Below, in pieces: positions 1 through 9,370 of a stretch of 64,000 nucleotides of DNA. Under the pieces are notes generated by a model. The model saw nothing but the letters and a program-made list of their open reading frames with translations, made no database searches and was not told the DNA's origin. The translations under genes were made by a program, and so were the position numbers. How positions within the stretch are numbered: the first letter of the stretch is position 1; each line of letters starts with the position of its first letter. Origin of the DNA: JBCCOW01 sp039025855 (GTDB taxonomy: Bacteria; Planctomycetota; Phycisphaerae; Phycisphaerales; Phycisphaeraceae); NCBI GenBank assembly GCA_039025855.1, contig JBCCNL010000006.1:1-64000 (forward strand), in the 5' to 3' direction.

Positions 1-278
1 GCCTCACCACCTTCCGCGCCCCCGCCCCGCCCCATCACTGGCCCCACCTCGGCCACCTAATCCTCACCCCACTGCCGCCCCACCGCGACCACTACCTGCG
101 CTACCAAGGCCCCGTCAGCCCACAACGCGGAACCGTCACCCGCGTCGCCAAAGGCCACGCCTACCCCTTGATCTGGACCGCCACCCGCATCCGTCTCGAC
201 CTCCACACCGACCGCCTCCAAGCCATCCTCGACCTCCGCCGACTCACCGAAGACCGCTGGCTCGCCATCGTCGACTGA
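1..278 (+). CDS. C-terminal fragment of an unidentified protein
   Basis: The first complete codon is at position 3 and the frame stays open for 91 residues to a TGA at 276-278; the start lies outside the window. The visible part has a GPVSPQRGTV stretch and ends RLTEDRWLAIVD. Codon use is typical of the surrounding DNA, with C or G in most third positions. I do not recognise a family. It runs in the same direction as the small hypothetical gene that follows about 95 bases later, so the two could share a transcript. The minus-strand frame over the same bases (57-314) is Gly/Val/Asp-rich and looks like a shadow. Confidence 0.55.
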   Translation, partial: LTTFRAPAPPHHWPHLGHLILTPLPPHRDHYLRYQGPVSPQRGTVTRVAKGHAYPLIWTATRIRLDLHTDRLQAILDLRRLTEDRWLAIVD

Positions 279-373
279 TCGCCCTCCCCAACCCCAGCCG
301 CTAGACCGCGCCACCGCGGCGCGTTACAAAACAGACTCTCGTTTCACCTTCTCTCATCAACGCGGAGCCCGAC

Positions 374-823
374 ATGCAACCCCCGCCCCCCCCACCCACC
401 AACCCCGAGCACCCCTCCGACGAAGACCTCCTCGCCGACGCCATCCCCATCGACCTCGATCACGAGGACGACAGCCCCAACCCCAGCGACGCCTCCAGCG
501 CCCACAGCGACGACGAGCTCGCCCCCATCGACATGGCCGGCGAAGAGGACCGCATCAAGAACGCCAAGCTCATCCGCTCCGAAGGCCGAAAAGCCCACGT
601 CGACCACTGGACCCGCACCCCGAACCTCACCGGCAAGGGTGCGATCCACGTCAAGACCTTCGTCTCCAAGCTCCGCCTCGACGCCATCGACCACCTCGAC
701 GAACAGGTCAACGAATGGCTCGACCTCCACCCCGAATACGAGGTCAAGTTCGTCACCACCACCGTCGGCAAGCTCGTCGGCAAGATCCCCGAGCAAGCCA
801 TCTTCATGAACGTCTGGGTCTAA
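374..823 (+). CDS. Small hypothetical protein with acidic N-terminal half
   Basis: A 149-residue protein. The N-terminal half (about residues 1-55) is Pro-, Asp-, Glu- and Ser-rich and probably disordered. The C-terminal half is compact and looks folded: it contains GAIHVKTF, then a helix-like LDAIDHLDEQVNEWLDLHP, then EVKFVTTTVG and a final FMNVWV strand. That alpha/beta pattern resembles small hypothetical proteins often seen in planctomycetes (recollection, not a search). No signal peptide or membrane segment is seen. Function is unknown. It converges on the large minus-strand polysaccharide locus and is separated from it by a GC-rich hairpin. The antisense frame at 344-796 is a compositional shadow. 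Confidence 0.75.
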   Translation: MQPPPPPPTNPEHPSDEDLLADAIPIDLDHEDDSPNPSDASSAHSDDELAPIDMAGEEDRIKNAKLIRSEGRKAHVDHWTRTPNLTGKGAIHVKTFVSKLRLDAIDHLDEQVNEWLDLHPEYEVKFVTTTVGKLVGKIPEQAIFMNVWV

Positions 824-840
824 AAGCAGCCGGCCTTTAG

Positions 841-859
841 CCCCGGGCTTTGCCCGGGG
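841..859. terminator. GC hairpin between convergent genes
   Basis: A perfect 8-bp stem (CCCCGGGC / GCCCGGGG) closes a TTT loop between the plus-strand gene ending at 823 and the minus-strand gene ending at 955. No clear T tract follows on either strand, so it is not a classic intrinsic terminator. Its place between convergent stops fits a bidirectional terminator or an mRNA end-protecting stem. Confidence 0.5.
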
Positions 860-954
860 GCACGCGGCGTACCCATTACTTTGTTAACCCGCCCGCTTGA
901 TCAAACAACAGATATGATCCAAACACCGCCGCGATGCGACGCATCGCCGGCCGC

Positions 955-2106
955 CTATCGCACGACTTCCGCCAACACCCCATCCACCCCCGCCGCTACC
1001 CGCTCAATCGAAAACCGCTCCAACGCCTCAGCCCGGCCCGCCGCCGCCAACCGCTCCGCCAGCCCCGCCACATCCCGCAGCCGACGCAGCGCCCCCGCCA
1101 GCGCGCCCACGTCCCCCGGCTCCACCAACAACCCCGTCTCCCCGTCCCGCACTATCTCCGCCGCCCCCCCCGCCGCGCTCGCCACCACCGGCCTCCCCGC
1201 CAGCATCCCCTCCACAATCACCCGGCCAAACGGCTCCGGCTCCACCGAGCAGTGCACCACCACATCACACGCCCGCATCACCGCCGGCACGTCCCCCCGA
1301 AACCCCAACATCGAAACCGACTCATCCGCACCCACGCGCAACCCCTCCGCATACGCCCGGTCCTCCGCCGTAAACAACGCCTCCCCCACCACCCACGCCA
1401 ACACCCGCCGCCCTCCATCCTCTTTCATCAACCGCACCGCATCTGTCAATACCTCCTGCCCCTTCCAAGGCGTCAACCGACCAAACACCCCCACCACATA
1501 GTCCTCCCCCGCACCAAGCTCTTCCCGTACGGTTAACGCCGACTCATCTAACCCCTCGAACGCACCCGCATCGATCCCGTTGTGCACCACCACCGCCTTC
1601 TCCGCCCGGCCCCCCGCCTCGACAAACGCATCCCGCGTCGCCTCCGAATTACAGATCACCTTCGCCGCCAGCCGGTTCGCCAACCCCACCGCGACCCGAC
1701 GGTTCGCGCCGCTGAAATGCCCCGCCGTCAACATGTCCCGCAGGTGCCAGACCACCGGCCGCTTCGCCCACCACCCCGCCAACGCCGACACCACAAACGC
1801 CTTCTGCGTGTTCGCGTACACCACCTCAAACCCCTTGGCCTTCTTCGCCAAACGCCGCGCCAACCCCAACACCGCCGGCCCCACCCGCAACTGCCCCAGC
1901 ACCCCGCCCTCTTTCTTGTACCCCGCCGCCGCCCCACCCAAAGGCATCACCTCCACCAATACCCCGCCCGCCTCCAGCCGCTCCCGAAACACGCCGTCCT
2001 CAAACAGCACCACGCCGCACGCATCACCCCAGCGTGTCACCAAGTCCAACAGCGACAGCTCCGCCCCCCCCAGCGTCCCCGTCTGATCCACGCACAGCAC
2101 CCTCAT
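955..2106 (-). CDS. GT4-family glycosyltransferase
   Basis: A 383-residue GT-B fold glycosyltransferase. The N-terminal Rossmann half starts MRVLCVDQTG..GGAELSLL, the usual acceptor-side glycine-rich loop. The C-terminal half has FGRLTPWKG (about 208-216) and the nucleotide-sugar binding EX7E motif E291-x7-E299 (EPFGRVIVE). It would transfer a sugar from an NDP-sugar to the growing repeat unit on the cytoplasmic face; donor and linkage cannot be told. I placed the start at ATG 2106, not further upstream, because this ATG overlaps the TGA of the preceding gene (ATGA at 2103-2106) and the extra upstream residues are low-complexity. This is the last gene of the minus-strand locus. Confidence 0.9.
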   Translation of the reverse strand: MRVLCVDQTGTLGGAELSLLDLVTRWGDACGVVLFEDGVFRERLEAGGVLVEVMPLGGAAAGYKKEGGVLGQLRVGPAVLGLARRLAKKAKGFEVVYANTQKAFVVSALAGWWAKRPVVWHLRDMLTAGHFSGANRRVAVGLANRLAAKVICNSEATRDAFVEAGGRAEKAVVVHNGIDAGAFEGLDESALTVREELGAGEDYVVGVFGRLTPWKGQEVLTDAVRLMKEDGGRRVLAWVVGEALFTAEDRAYAEGLRVGADESVSMLGFRGDVPAVMRACDVVVHCSVEPEPFGRVIVEGMLAGRPVVASAAGGAAEIVRDGETGLLVEPGDVGALAGALRRLRDVAGLAERLAAAGRAEALERFSIERVAAGVDGVLAEVVR

Positions 2107-3266
2107 CTCGCCGCCCCGCCGCCCACCACCGCGTCGTACACCCCCGCCGTGTTCATCGCACACGCGTCCCACGTGAACCGTGCCGCCCGCGCCAGACTCT
2201 TCGCCCGAAACGCCTCCCGCTCACCCACCAACCGCTCGACCGCCGACGCCAACGCTTGATCATCTTGGGGGTCCACCAGCAACCCCCCCGCCGGGCCATG
2301 CTCCCCGTCGTCCCCTACCACCTCCGGCAAGCTCGCCGCGTCCCCCGCCACCACCGGACACCCGCACGCCATCGCTTCCAACGGCGGCCAGCCAAACCCT
2401 TCAAAGGTGCTCGGAAACGCAAACGCATCCGCCGACCGGTAATACGCCGCCAACCCCGCATCCCCCTCGACCCGCCCCGCATTAATCACCCGCCCGCTCA
2501 CCCCAAGGTCGTCCGCCAACGCCCGCTCGTCCTCAAACAACTCCACCCCCACCCGCAGCAACACGAACTCGTCCGGCAACCGCCTCAGCATCCGAAGCAG
2601 CGCCGGCGAGTTCTTGTACCGGTTCCGCGTACACACGTGCAGCACCACCCGCCGCGACCCCTCAATCCCGTGCCGCTCCCGCACCGCCTCCCGTTCCCCC
2701 TCCCGCACCTCGCCATCGAACACCGACGACACCCCGTGATGCACCACGTGCACCCGCTCGGCAGGCATGTCCGCAAACCGCAGCAGCAGCCGCTTCGTGC
2801 AATGGCTGATCGCGATAACCGCCGCACACTTCTCGATCTGCCGCAGCTTCCGCGGGAACGTGTACCGCACCCGACGCTTCACCCGGAAGTCCAGTTCCCC
2901 CAGCGCACTCATCATCGGGATCACATCATGCACGGTGATCACACTGCTCGTCGGGTCACACGCCTTCAACAAGTTCGCGTGCGAATGATCCAGCACATGG
3001 CAGACCCCCGGCCCGCCCACCCGCTCCATCTCTTCCCGCCAACCCTTAATCAACTTGGGATACCTCACCAGCCGCGCCCACCGCGACGCGTTGCTCCCCC
3101 CCACCACCTTCGCCAACCCCGCCGACTGGTGCACCTCTGGCATCCGCACCGCCCAACCGCTCCGCTCCGCCACCCCCTCCATCGCACGACACAACGCCTC
3201 CGCATACCGCCGAACACTCATCGACGGGAACTCCATCAGATTCTGCAACAGCAGCGCCCGCTTCAT
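2103..3266 (-). CDS. GT4-family glycosyltransferase
   Basis: A 387-residue protein with a GT4 layout: HVLDHSHANL and TVHDVIP in the N-terminal half, AISHCTKR at the domain linker, then HVCTRNRYKN and the donor-site motif EGFGWPPLEAM near residue 300, followed by GCPVVAGD. This C-terminal pattern is common in mannosyl- and rhamnosyl-type GT4 enzymes, but the substrate cannot be read from sequence. Start chosen at ATG 3266 (MKRALLLQN); the longer frame adds an Arg/Trp-rich, non-protein-like extension. One base separates this ATG from the stop of the acetyltransferase upstream, and its own stop overlaps the next start, so it is embedded in a coupled run of genes. Confidence 0.9.
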   Translation of the reverse strand: MKRALLLQNLMEFPSMSVRRYAEALCRAMEGVAERSGWAVRMPEVHQSAGLAKVVGGSNASRWARLVRYPKLIKGWREEMERVGGPGVCHVLDHSHANLLKACDPTSSVITVHDVIPMMSALGELDFRVKRRVRYTFPRKLRQIEKCAAVIAISHCTKRLLLRFADMPAERVHVVHHGVSSVFDGEVREGEREAVRERHGIEGSRRVVLHVCTRNRYKNSPALLRMLRRLPDEFVLLRVGVELFEDERALADDLGVSGRVINAGRVEGDAGLAAYYRSADAFAFPSTFEGFGWPPLEAMACGCPVVAGDAASLPEVVGDDGEHGPAGGLLVDPQDDQALASAVERLVGEREAFRAKSLARAARFTWDACAMNTAGVYDAVVGGGAAR

Positions 3267-3267
3267 A

Positions 3268-3780
3268 TCACCCCTCACCCTCACCCCCGTCCTCGCCCGG
3301 ACCATCCACTCGCTGCTCCGCTCGCTCCTCCGCCCGCTTCGTGTAGGGCCGAACCGTCGCCGGCACACCCGTCGCCAGATGCCGCTCCGGCACATCGCCC
3401 ACCACCACCGCACCCGGCGCAATCACCGAGTCCCGACCGATCCGCAGCCCCTGATGATCTCGCGGGATGATCAGGCTCCCCACCCCAATCAGCACACCCT
3501 CCTCGATCTCCACCTTGTGCGGCGAACCGATCCAGCTCTGCCCCGCGATCGTCACGTTGTGATAGATCGTCACGTCGTCGCCGATCCGCGCGTTCGCATG
3601 AATCACCGTGCCCAAACCGTAATGCTTCAACTCGACCCCACGCCCCACCTCCGCCTCCGCCGGCAGCAGGCACTTGTACAGCAGGAAGTTCACGAACTTC
3701 ACCGCCCGTGCCGTCCGCCGAAGACCCTTCCGATGCAACCACCGCGACCACGCCCACAACCGTGTCGGCCCCAGGCTCAA
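3268..3780 (-). CDS. Hexapeptide-repeat acyltransferase, CysE-like
   Basis: A 170-residue protein of the left-handed beta-helix acyltransferase family. After an N-terminal helical segment (about 1-45) it shows the hexapeptide pattern: HANARIGDDVTIYHNVTIAG, GVLIGVGSLII, IGRDSVIAPGAVVVGDVP, ending in ATGVPA, as in serine acetyltransferase-type enzymes. Inside a glycosyltransferase run it is more likely to O-acetylate a sugar of the polymer than to make cysteine (inference). The start is TTG at 3780. It is supported by a four-base TTGA overlap with the stop of the upstream gene (3777-3779). The C-terminal tail is Glu/Arg/Gly-rich and probably disordered. Confidence 0.85.
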   Translation of the reverse strand: MSLGPTRLWAWSRWLHRKGLRRTARAVKFVNFLLYKCLLPAEAEVGRGVELKHYGLGTVIHANARIGDDVTIYHNVTIAGQSWIGSPHKVEIEEGVLIGVGSLIIPRDHQGLRIGRDSVIAPGAVVVGDVPERHLATGVPATVRPYTKRAEERAEQRVDGPGEDGGEGEG

Positions 3781-4952
3781 GCACCACCTCCCGTCAGCAG
3801 CCGATCAAACAACGCCTCGTACTCATCCGTCATCCGGTCCCACGTCCGCTCCATCACACTCGCCCGCACCGCCCGCCGACGCTCCACGCTCAGCCCGTCC
3901 TCGACCACCCGGCGTAGCGCCGCCGTCATCCCCTCCAGATCCTCCGCGTGTGCCAACAGGTGCCCGTTCACCCCGTCCTCCACCGCCGCCGACGCCCCCA
4001 CCTCAGGCCCCACCACCACCGGCACCCCGCTCGCCAACGCCTCGGTCACCACCAACGCCCACGGGTCGTAACGCGACGGAAAGCAGAACACGTCCGCCTG
4101 CCGAACCAGTTCCGCAACATCCGACCGCCGCCCCAAAAAACGCACCCGCTCTGATAAACCCATCGACTCCGCCATCCCTGGATATACGCTCCGTGTGGTC
4201 CCCCCCACCACCGCCAACCGCACGCCGTCAACCTCAGTCATCGCTTTGAGCACCAACTCCAGATTCTTCCGCCGCGACCCCAAGTCGCCCACAAAAATCC
4301 CCAGCCGCTCGCCCGCCGCCACCCCCATTTCCTCCCGCAACGGCGTCGCCTCCCCCTCAGTCAATGCCTGGAAGTGCTCCCCATCCACCCCCGGCTCGAT
4401 CACATGCACCCGCTTCGTCGGCACCCCGACACACCGCCGCAGCTGATCCTCCACCAGCCCCGCCAACCCCACCGATGCCGACGCCCGCCGGAACGCCCGC
4501 TTCTCCCACACCGCATTGAACCACGCATAAAATCTGTGGTACACCTGCTGCACCCACGACCCCACCCCCCGCCCCGCCCCGTCCTCCGGCAACTCGACCG
4601 TCTTCCAATAACTATGCACAAACATCGCGATGTTCACATCCGCCCGGTGGTACGTGATCCCGCCATTCACCACAATCAGGTCCGGGCGTTTGCCCACCTT
4701 CCGCATCGCCCGCAGCCGACGACGCGACCCGAACGCGAACCACTGGTTCCTAAGCAGCTGCGTAGGCAGCCAGCCCGGCAACGGCACCGCGTGCCACGAC
4801 GTGTTCGCCGCCCCCTTCAAAGGCCCATCCAGCTCACTGCTCACCAGCTCCACCGTCTGGCCCCGCTCCGCCAGACGCAGCGCCAACTCGTAATTGATCT
4901 TCCCCTGCCCGTCCGTCCGCAGCAGCCGGTGTGTCACGATCGCCACCCTCAT
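3777..4952 (-). CDS. GT4-family glycosyltransferase
   Basis: A 391-residue GT4 enzyme beginning MRVAIVTHRLLRTDGQ. N-terminal acceptor domain, then FVGDLGSRRKNLELVLKA, LGRRSDVAELVRQADVFCFPS and a donor motif YDPWALVVTEALASG, in which the first acidic residue of EX7E is Asp (a common variant). Start set to ATG 4952, which overlaps the upstream TGA (ATGA, 4949-4952); the longer frame to 5222 lies inside the neighbour and is Gly/Ala-rich noise. Its 3-prime end overlaps the TTG start of the acetyltransferase. Predicted cytoplasmic, acting on a lipid-linked repeat unit. Confidence 0.9.
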   Translation of the reverse strand: MRVAIVTHRLLRTDGQGKINYELALRLAERGQTVELVSSELDGPLKGAANTSWHAVPLPGWLPTQLLRNQWFAFGSRRRLRAMRKVGKRPDLIVVNGGITYHRADVNIAMFVHSYWKTVELPEDGAGRGVGSWVQQVYHRFYAWFNAVWEKRAFRRASASVGLAGLVEDQLRRCVGVPTKRVHVIEPGVDGEHFQALTEGEATPLREEMGVAAGERLGIFVGDLGSRRKNLELVLKAMTEVDGVRLAVVGGTTRSVYPGMAESMGLSERVRFLGRRSDVAELVRQADVFCFPSRYDPWALVVTEALASGVPVVVGPEVGASAAVEDGVNGHLLAHAEDLEGMTAALRRVVEDGLSVERRRAVRASVMERTWDRMTDEYEALFDRLLTGGGA

Positions 4953-6229
4953 CCGCCACCCGCCTCTCCACCCGCCTCCACGGCCACCAACGCCCGCAAG
5001 AACCCTTCCAACCGATCCACAATCGGCCCCACCGCAAAGTGACGCTCCGCCACCGACCGTGTGTGCGCAGGGTTCAGCAGTGTCCCCGCCCGCTTCCGCC
5101 GTTTGCACTCCGCGAACGCCTCCGCCAACGTCCCCGGCTCGTAGTCCGCCAACCCGATCGACCGCTCGCACCGGTACTCCCCCGTCCCGTTCGTCGGCCC
5201 CGTAATCACCGGCGTCCCACACGCCAACGCCTCCGCCACACTGGCCCCGAAGTCCTCCTCCTCGCTCGGCTGCACCAACACATCCGCCCCCTTGATCAAC
5301 CCCATCACCTCCTCACGCGGTACCCCCGACGAATACTCCACCAGCCCCGGCCGATCGAACCTTTCAATCAACCCCCGCAGCCCTGGTGCAAACGTAAACC
5401 CGCCCACCACCCGAACCCGCACCGAAACCCCACGATCCGTCGCCAGCCTCAACGCATCCAATAACAGGTCCAAACGCTTCCGCGGCACAATCCGACCCAG
5501 CCACAACACCCGGAGCGCTTGCTCGTTCCCCAATGCATCTTCCCCATCACGCACGCTGAACCGCGACAGATCAATCGGGATCGGCATCACCCGCACCTTG
5601 TCCGGCCCCTGACCAAACCAACGCTCCAGCAACCCCGCCGACACCCGACTCGACGCAATCAACCGGTCCGATGCCGAGTAGTCCGGCAGCCCAAACCGCA
5701 TCCGATACGCCCCATACACCCGCAGCGCCGCCAACCGCAACCGCCCCTCCGTCGCCTTCAACAACGCCGACTGCCGCCGGAGCGACCGCACATCCGTCCC
5801 CGGCGCCCCCTGCACCCAGCTCACCCCCGGCAACCCGGGCACCCGCCCAAACGCCGGCGTATTCAGAAACAGCACCAGATCCGCCGGCTCCCGCCCGTGC
5901 TCCACACGCATCGCCCGAACCACCGACCGCGCATACGCCCCGTGATTCAACACCCCCGTCGCATAACGCAACGGGCCAAGCCGATTGCCCACCCGCTCGT
6001 GCAACGCATCCGTCCACCGGTTCGTCGCATCGACAAACCGGCAATGCTCGAACCGCTCAAGCAGGTCCGCCGGATACACAAACGACCGCTTCCCCACAAA
6101 CCGTACCGAATGACCCCGACGAAGCAACTCTTCCAGCACGAGATACATCCCACCGGTCGTACTCCCCCCCCCACGGACGGTGTGGCCATTAACCAGCAAC
6201 CGCAGCGGTCGATCCGACCCCACCGTCAC
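4949..6229 (-). CDS. GT4-family glycosyltransferase
   Basis: A 426-residue GT4 enzyme. The N-terminal loop GHTVRGGGSTTGG is the glycine-rich acceptor-side motif. The C-terminal domain has RVLWLGRIVPRKRLDLLLDA and the EX7E-type donor motif EEEDFGASVAEALACG with GTPVITGP after it. It starts with GTG at 6229, whose last bases overlap the stop of the polymerase gene upstream (GTGA, 6226-6229). Downstream it overlaps the next glycosyltransferase by ATGA. Specificity is unknown. Confidence 0.9.
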   Translation of the reverse strand: MTVGSDRPLRLLVNGHTVRGGGSTTGGMYLVLEELLRRGHSVRFVGKRSFVYPADLLERFEHCRFVDATNRWTDALHERVGNRLGPLRYATGVLNHGAYARSVVRAMRVEHGREPADLVLFLNTPAFGRVPGLPGVSWVQGAPGTDVRSLRRQSALLKATEGRLRLAALRVYGAYRMRFGLPDYSASDRLIASSRVSAGLLERWFGQGPDKVRVMPIPIDLSRFSVRDGEDALGNEQALRVLWLGRIVPRKRLDLLLDALRLATDRGVSVRVRVVGGFTFAPGLRGLIERFDRPGLVEYSSGVPREEVMGLIKGADVLVQPSEEEDFGASVAEALACGTPVITGPTNGTGEYRCERSIGLADYEPGTLAEAFAECKRRKRAGTLLNPAHTRSVAERHFAVGPIVDRLEGFLRALVAVEAGGEAGGG

Positions 6230-7800
6230 CGCGGCCCCGCCGCCGGACCTGCCCCTTCCATACCACCGCCAAGCAACCGCCCGGGAACACCCCTCGCCGT
6301 ATCACGCCCGCTCACGCCGGGGCCATAAGCCCTCGGATCTACCCCCACGCCTCGCCTAACAACACCACCACGCACCGCCTCACCTGACACCGGACTAGCC
6401 ATCACCGCCAACACACCAACGATCATCCACAACAGAAACGTAATGTCGTCGTCCAGCCAGTTCGACGGCAGCATCAAGAAGAGATACCCGATACACAAGC
6501 CGCGTCCCAGCGCAATCAGACGTGAGTCCGCATCCGGACTAAAACGTGCCATCGCCGTGTGCCGCGCGATCAAAGCCAACGATCCGACAAGCATGGCCAG
6601 ACCGGGCAGGCCCAGCGAGAAAAGCACCGCCAGGTAGCCGTTGTCAAACGCCGAAATCGAATACACACCTGTCACCCGCCGGCCAAGACCCGCCGCCCCA
6701 ATCCCCGAACCCTGAGGTTGCATCAGGATTTCCGGCAAGGCATAGCGTGTAAACGTCATCCGGCCGCGGAACGACCCGTCTTCCTGAACATTCAGCAGTG
6801 TCCGCACCCGGTTGGACACCGATTCCCCGCCCGGGATACTCGGCAACACCACCACAATCCCCACCACCAACACCAACACCACCAACCCACTCTTCCACGA
6901 AGAACTACCCCGCATCAACAGCAGCGTAAACACAACAATCAGGACCGTCCCCACCAACACCGACCGCCCCTGGGTCATCAACAGCCCAATCGCTAAGTAT
7001 CCCACCAGTGGCGCCGTAAGCACCTGACCACGCCCCAGCCCGAACAGCAGAAACACCATCCCAAACGTGCAGAGCCTCGCGAGACCACCCGGGGTCCCCG
7101 CCGGCCCGAAGAACCGGCACTTCATCGGCTCCGGGTTGCCCATCGAGTTCATACGCGCACTGATCATCCAGAATCGGTCCCACGCCGGCAGCGTCAGGTA
7201 CTGCACCCACCCATACGTCGTCGCCACCAACGCACATACCACCAACACCACCATCCACTGCCGAAGCACCGCCCGCGACGGCCGCAACCACACGACGTAT
7301 AAGAAAACGAGAAACGGAGCCACCCACGTGAAGGATGAATAAATCGCCCCCAAACCGTGAGACAGAACCCCCATCGCCAACCCATACGTCACCGCACCCA
7401 TATAAAGCAACGCCGCACGCCGCGCCCAAACCGGCAACTGCCCCCACGATTGTAACGCCAAACCCCCCATCAGCAGCATCAGCAACTGTGGCGTCAAGCT
7501 TGTAATCGGCGTCGTCGAGAACTCCCCTACCGACCAGTCCAGAACCCGACGCACCCCCCGGTTAAACGCCAAAACCACAATCAGAATCGAGACCAGGTGA
7601 CGCGGCGCCTTCATCGCCACCAGACCCGCCACCATCACCACGGTCCCCACCAGAATCCCGTCGAACAGCCGGCCCGGCTGAAACACCCCCCAAGCCCCAG
7701 ACACACCCAGACCAAACAGAATGTACAACACCCCCAGGCTCGGTTGCGGCCGATCCATGAACGCCTCTGTCGATCCAATGACGCGCTGATCCACCTTCAC
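6226..7800 (-). CDS. O-antigen polymerase/ligase-like membrane protein (Wzy type)
   Basis: A 524-residue integral membrane protein with roughly ten to twelve hydrophobic segments spread over residues 20-480 and a long polar loop around FWMISARMNSMGNPEPMKC..GPAGTPGG, the layout of Wzy/WaaL proteins (Wzy_C superfamily). The MTQGRSVLVG segment followed by a large extracytoplasmic region with FRGRMTFTRYALPEI fits the C-terminal part of the family. It would polymerise repeat units or ligate chains on the periplasmic side. The last about 55 residues are Gly/Arg/Pro-rich and soluble. The GTG start at 7800 overlaps the stop of the gene before it (GTGA); an internal ATG 14 residues later is possible. 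No Wzx flippase is seen nearby. Confidence 0.8.
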   Translation of the reverse strand: MKVDQRVIGSTEAFMDRPQPSLGVLYILFGLGVSGAWGVFQPGRLFDGILVGTVVMVAGLVAMKAPRHLVSILIVVLAFNRGVRRVLDWSVGEFSTTPITSLTPQLLMLLMGGLALQSWGQLPVWARRAALLYMGAVTYGLAMGVLSHGLGAIYSSFTWVAPFLVFLYVVWLRPSRAVLRQWMVVLVVCALVATTYGWVQYLTLPAWDRFWMISARMNSMGNPEPMKCRFFGPAGTPGGLARLCTFGMVFLLFGLGRGQVLTAPLVGYLAIGLLMTQGRSVLVGTVLIVVFTLLLMRGSSSWKSGLVVLVLVVGIVVVLPSIPGGESVSNRVRTLLNVQEDGSFRGRMTFTRYALPEILMQPQGSGIGAAGLGRRVTGVYSISAFDNGYLAVLFSLGLPGLAMLVGSLALIARHTAMARFSPDADSRLIALGRGLCIGYLFLMLPSNWLDDDITFLLWMIVGVLAVMASPVSGEAVRGGVVRRGVGVDPRAYGPGVSGRDTARGVPGRLLGGGMEGAGPAAGPR

Positions 7801-9101
7801 GCCACTACCTCCCGTCTCGCCCCAGTCGTCACCTCAGCATCGCCCGGCGACGTCAGACACGCGTTATCCAGGTACACGCCGGGCTTCAGCGCCGGCCCGT
7901 CCACCATCCCTCGGATCGCCCCGGCCATCCGATCCGCAAACACACCCACCGAAAAATCGGCGGCCCGCCCTGGGCCACACGCCGCAACACGCTCCACCAG
8001 ACCCGGGTCATTCCAGTAACGCAGCACCGCCCCAGCCAACTCATCCGGCCGCTCCGGATCAATCAGCAAACCATCCCGACCATCCGTCACCGTCGCCCCC
8101 GGCCCGCCCACCCGGCTCGCCACCAACGGCTTGCCCAACGCCATCGCCTCCACAATCACAATCCCAAACGGCTCATGGTGAGAAGCGTGCACCACCACAT
8201 CCGCCGCCTGCATGTATCGCGGCACGTCCGCATGTTCAACCGCGCCGGCAAACACCACCCGCTCCGATACACCCAGAGACGCCGACAAAGCTCTCAAGTC
8301 CTCCTCGTAACCGGGCTCTGACGCGAACGCGCCACCCACCAGCACCGCCGTTGTCGAAGCATCCTCCGACAACAACTCTGGCATCGCCTCAATCAACGTG
8401 TGAAAACCCTTCCAACGCTGCAACCGACCTACCATCACCAACACACGACCTGTCGTCGGCAAACCCAACGCCGCCCGACACGCCGCTGGCGTACCCAAAC
8501 GCCCACCGTCAAACCGCGACAAATCCACCCCCGACGGGACCACCACCACCGGACGATCCCGCGTCTGCCGAAACTGATCAAGACCCGTCGGCACCGAGTT
8601 CGCCAGCAGCGCCCGGACCCGAGCCGTCAGAATCCACCGCCGCCACCACGTGAGCTCCTCCTTCGCCCCACCCTTTTGAAACCAACTCGCGTGCGCACCA
8701 GTCATCAACGCTGCCAAACAGGCCAGATAGCCAACCTGCGGCATCCACCCCAGCACCACGTCTGCCTGCTGCGAACGACAGAACCTAACCAGCCGCCAAA
8801 GCCCGGGAACCAAATCAGCACTGCCGAGCTTCCGCACACCAAGAGCAACACCCGGGATCCCCCATCCCCGTGCGGTTTCCAGAATCTCTCCGTCCTCCAG
8901 ACAAGCCAATGACCACTCCACCCCGTCTTGACCACCCCGTCCATGCTCCAACAGGTGCAGCAGCGACAACTCCGCCCCGCCTGCTTGCTCTCGATATGGA
9001 CACAGCAGCACACACCTCGAAACCCTCCCCTGCGCAGCCCTATCACACAAACCGTTCGTCATTCCATCAGTTCCGCAAAATCTTAACCGCCGCCCCTTCA
9101 A
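7797..9101 (-). CDS. GT4-family glycosyltransferase
   Basis: Up to 434 residues; a second in-frame ATG at 9062 (13 codons in) is an equally good start, nearer to the CVLLCPYREQAGGAELSLLHLL acceptor loop. The GGAELSLL motif is shared with the glycosyltransferase at the end of the locus, suggesting paralogy. C-terminal domain: VMVGRLQRWKGFHTLIEA and the EX7E motif HEPFGIVIVEAM, then GKPLVASRVGGPGATV. The 3-prime end overlaps the polymerase start. About 270 bases without a convincing gene separate it from the next gene upstream, so a promoter or processing site could lie there; I saw no clear one. Confidence 0.88.
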   Translation of the reverse strand: MKGRRLRFCGTDGMTNGLCDRAAQGRVSRCVLLCPYREQAGGAELSLLHLLEHGRGGQDGVEWSLACLEDGEILETARGWGIPGVALGVRKLGSADLVPGLWRLVRFCRSQQADVVLGWMPQVGYLACLAALMTGAHASWFQKGGAKEELTWWRRWILTARVRALLANSVPTGLDQFRQTRDRPVVVVPSGVDLSRFDGGRLGTPAACRAALGLPTTGRVLVMVGRLQRWKGFHTLIEAMPELLSEDASTTAVLVGGAFASEPGYEEDLRALSASLGVSERVVFAGAVEHADVPRYMQAADVVVHASHHEPFGIVIVEAMALGKPLVASRVGGPGATVTDGRDGLLIDPERPDELAGAVLRYWNDPGLVERVAACGPGRAADFSVGVFADRMAGAIRGMVDGPALKPGVYLDNACLTSPGDAEVTTGARREVVA

Positions 9102-9370
9102 ACCTTCTTCACCCTACATGCCACACGCCCCCAAATTACGTATCGGGAAACTTCAGTCACCACTTCGGCTCCCGTCACCCGGCTCAAGAAACCAAGACCA
9201 AACCCTAAACCTTATCTGACCAATGCGTGAACCCAACCCTACACCACACGATTTTTCCTCGTCGACGACCAAACGCAAGCCACTGCACAAAAAACACCCC
9301 TCTCGGCGAATCAACATCAAGCGACGTCACCAACATCAGTGATGGCTCTTCGAATTCTCTTCGCCGCGTT

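Noticed and set aside
2034..3470. 478-codon plus-strand frame
   Set aside because: Antisense to two overlapping glycosyltransferases with clear family motifs; translation is Pro/Arg/His-rich without any motif.
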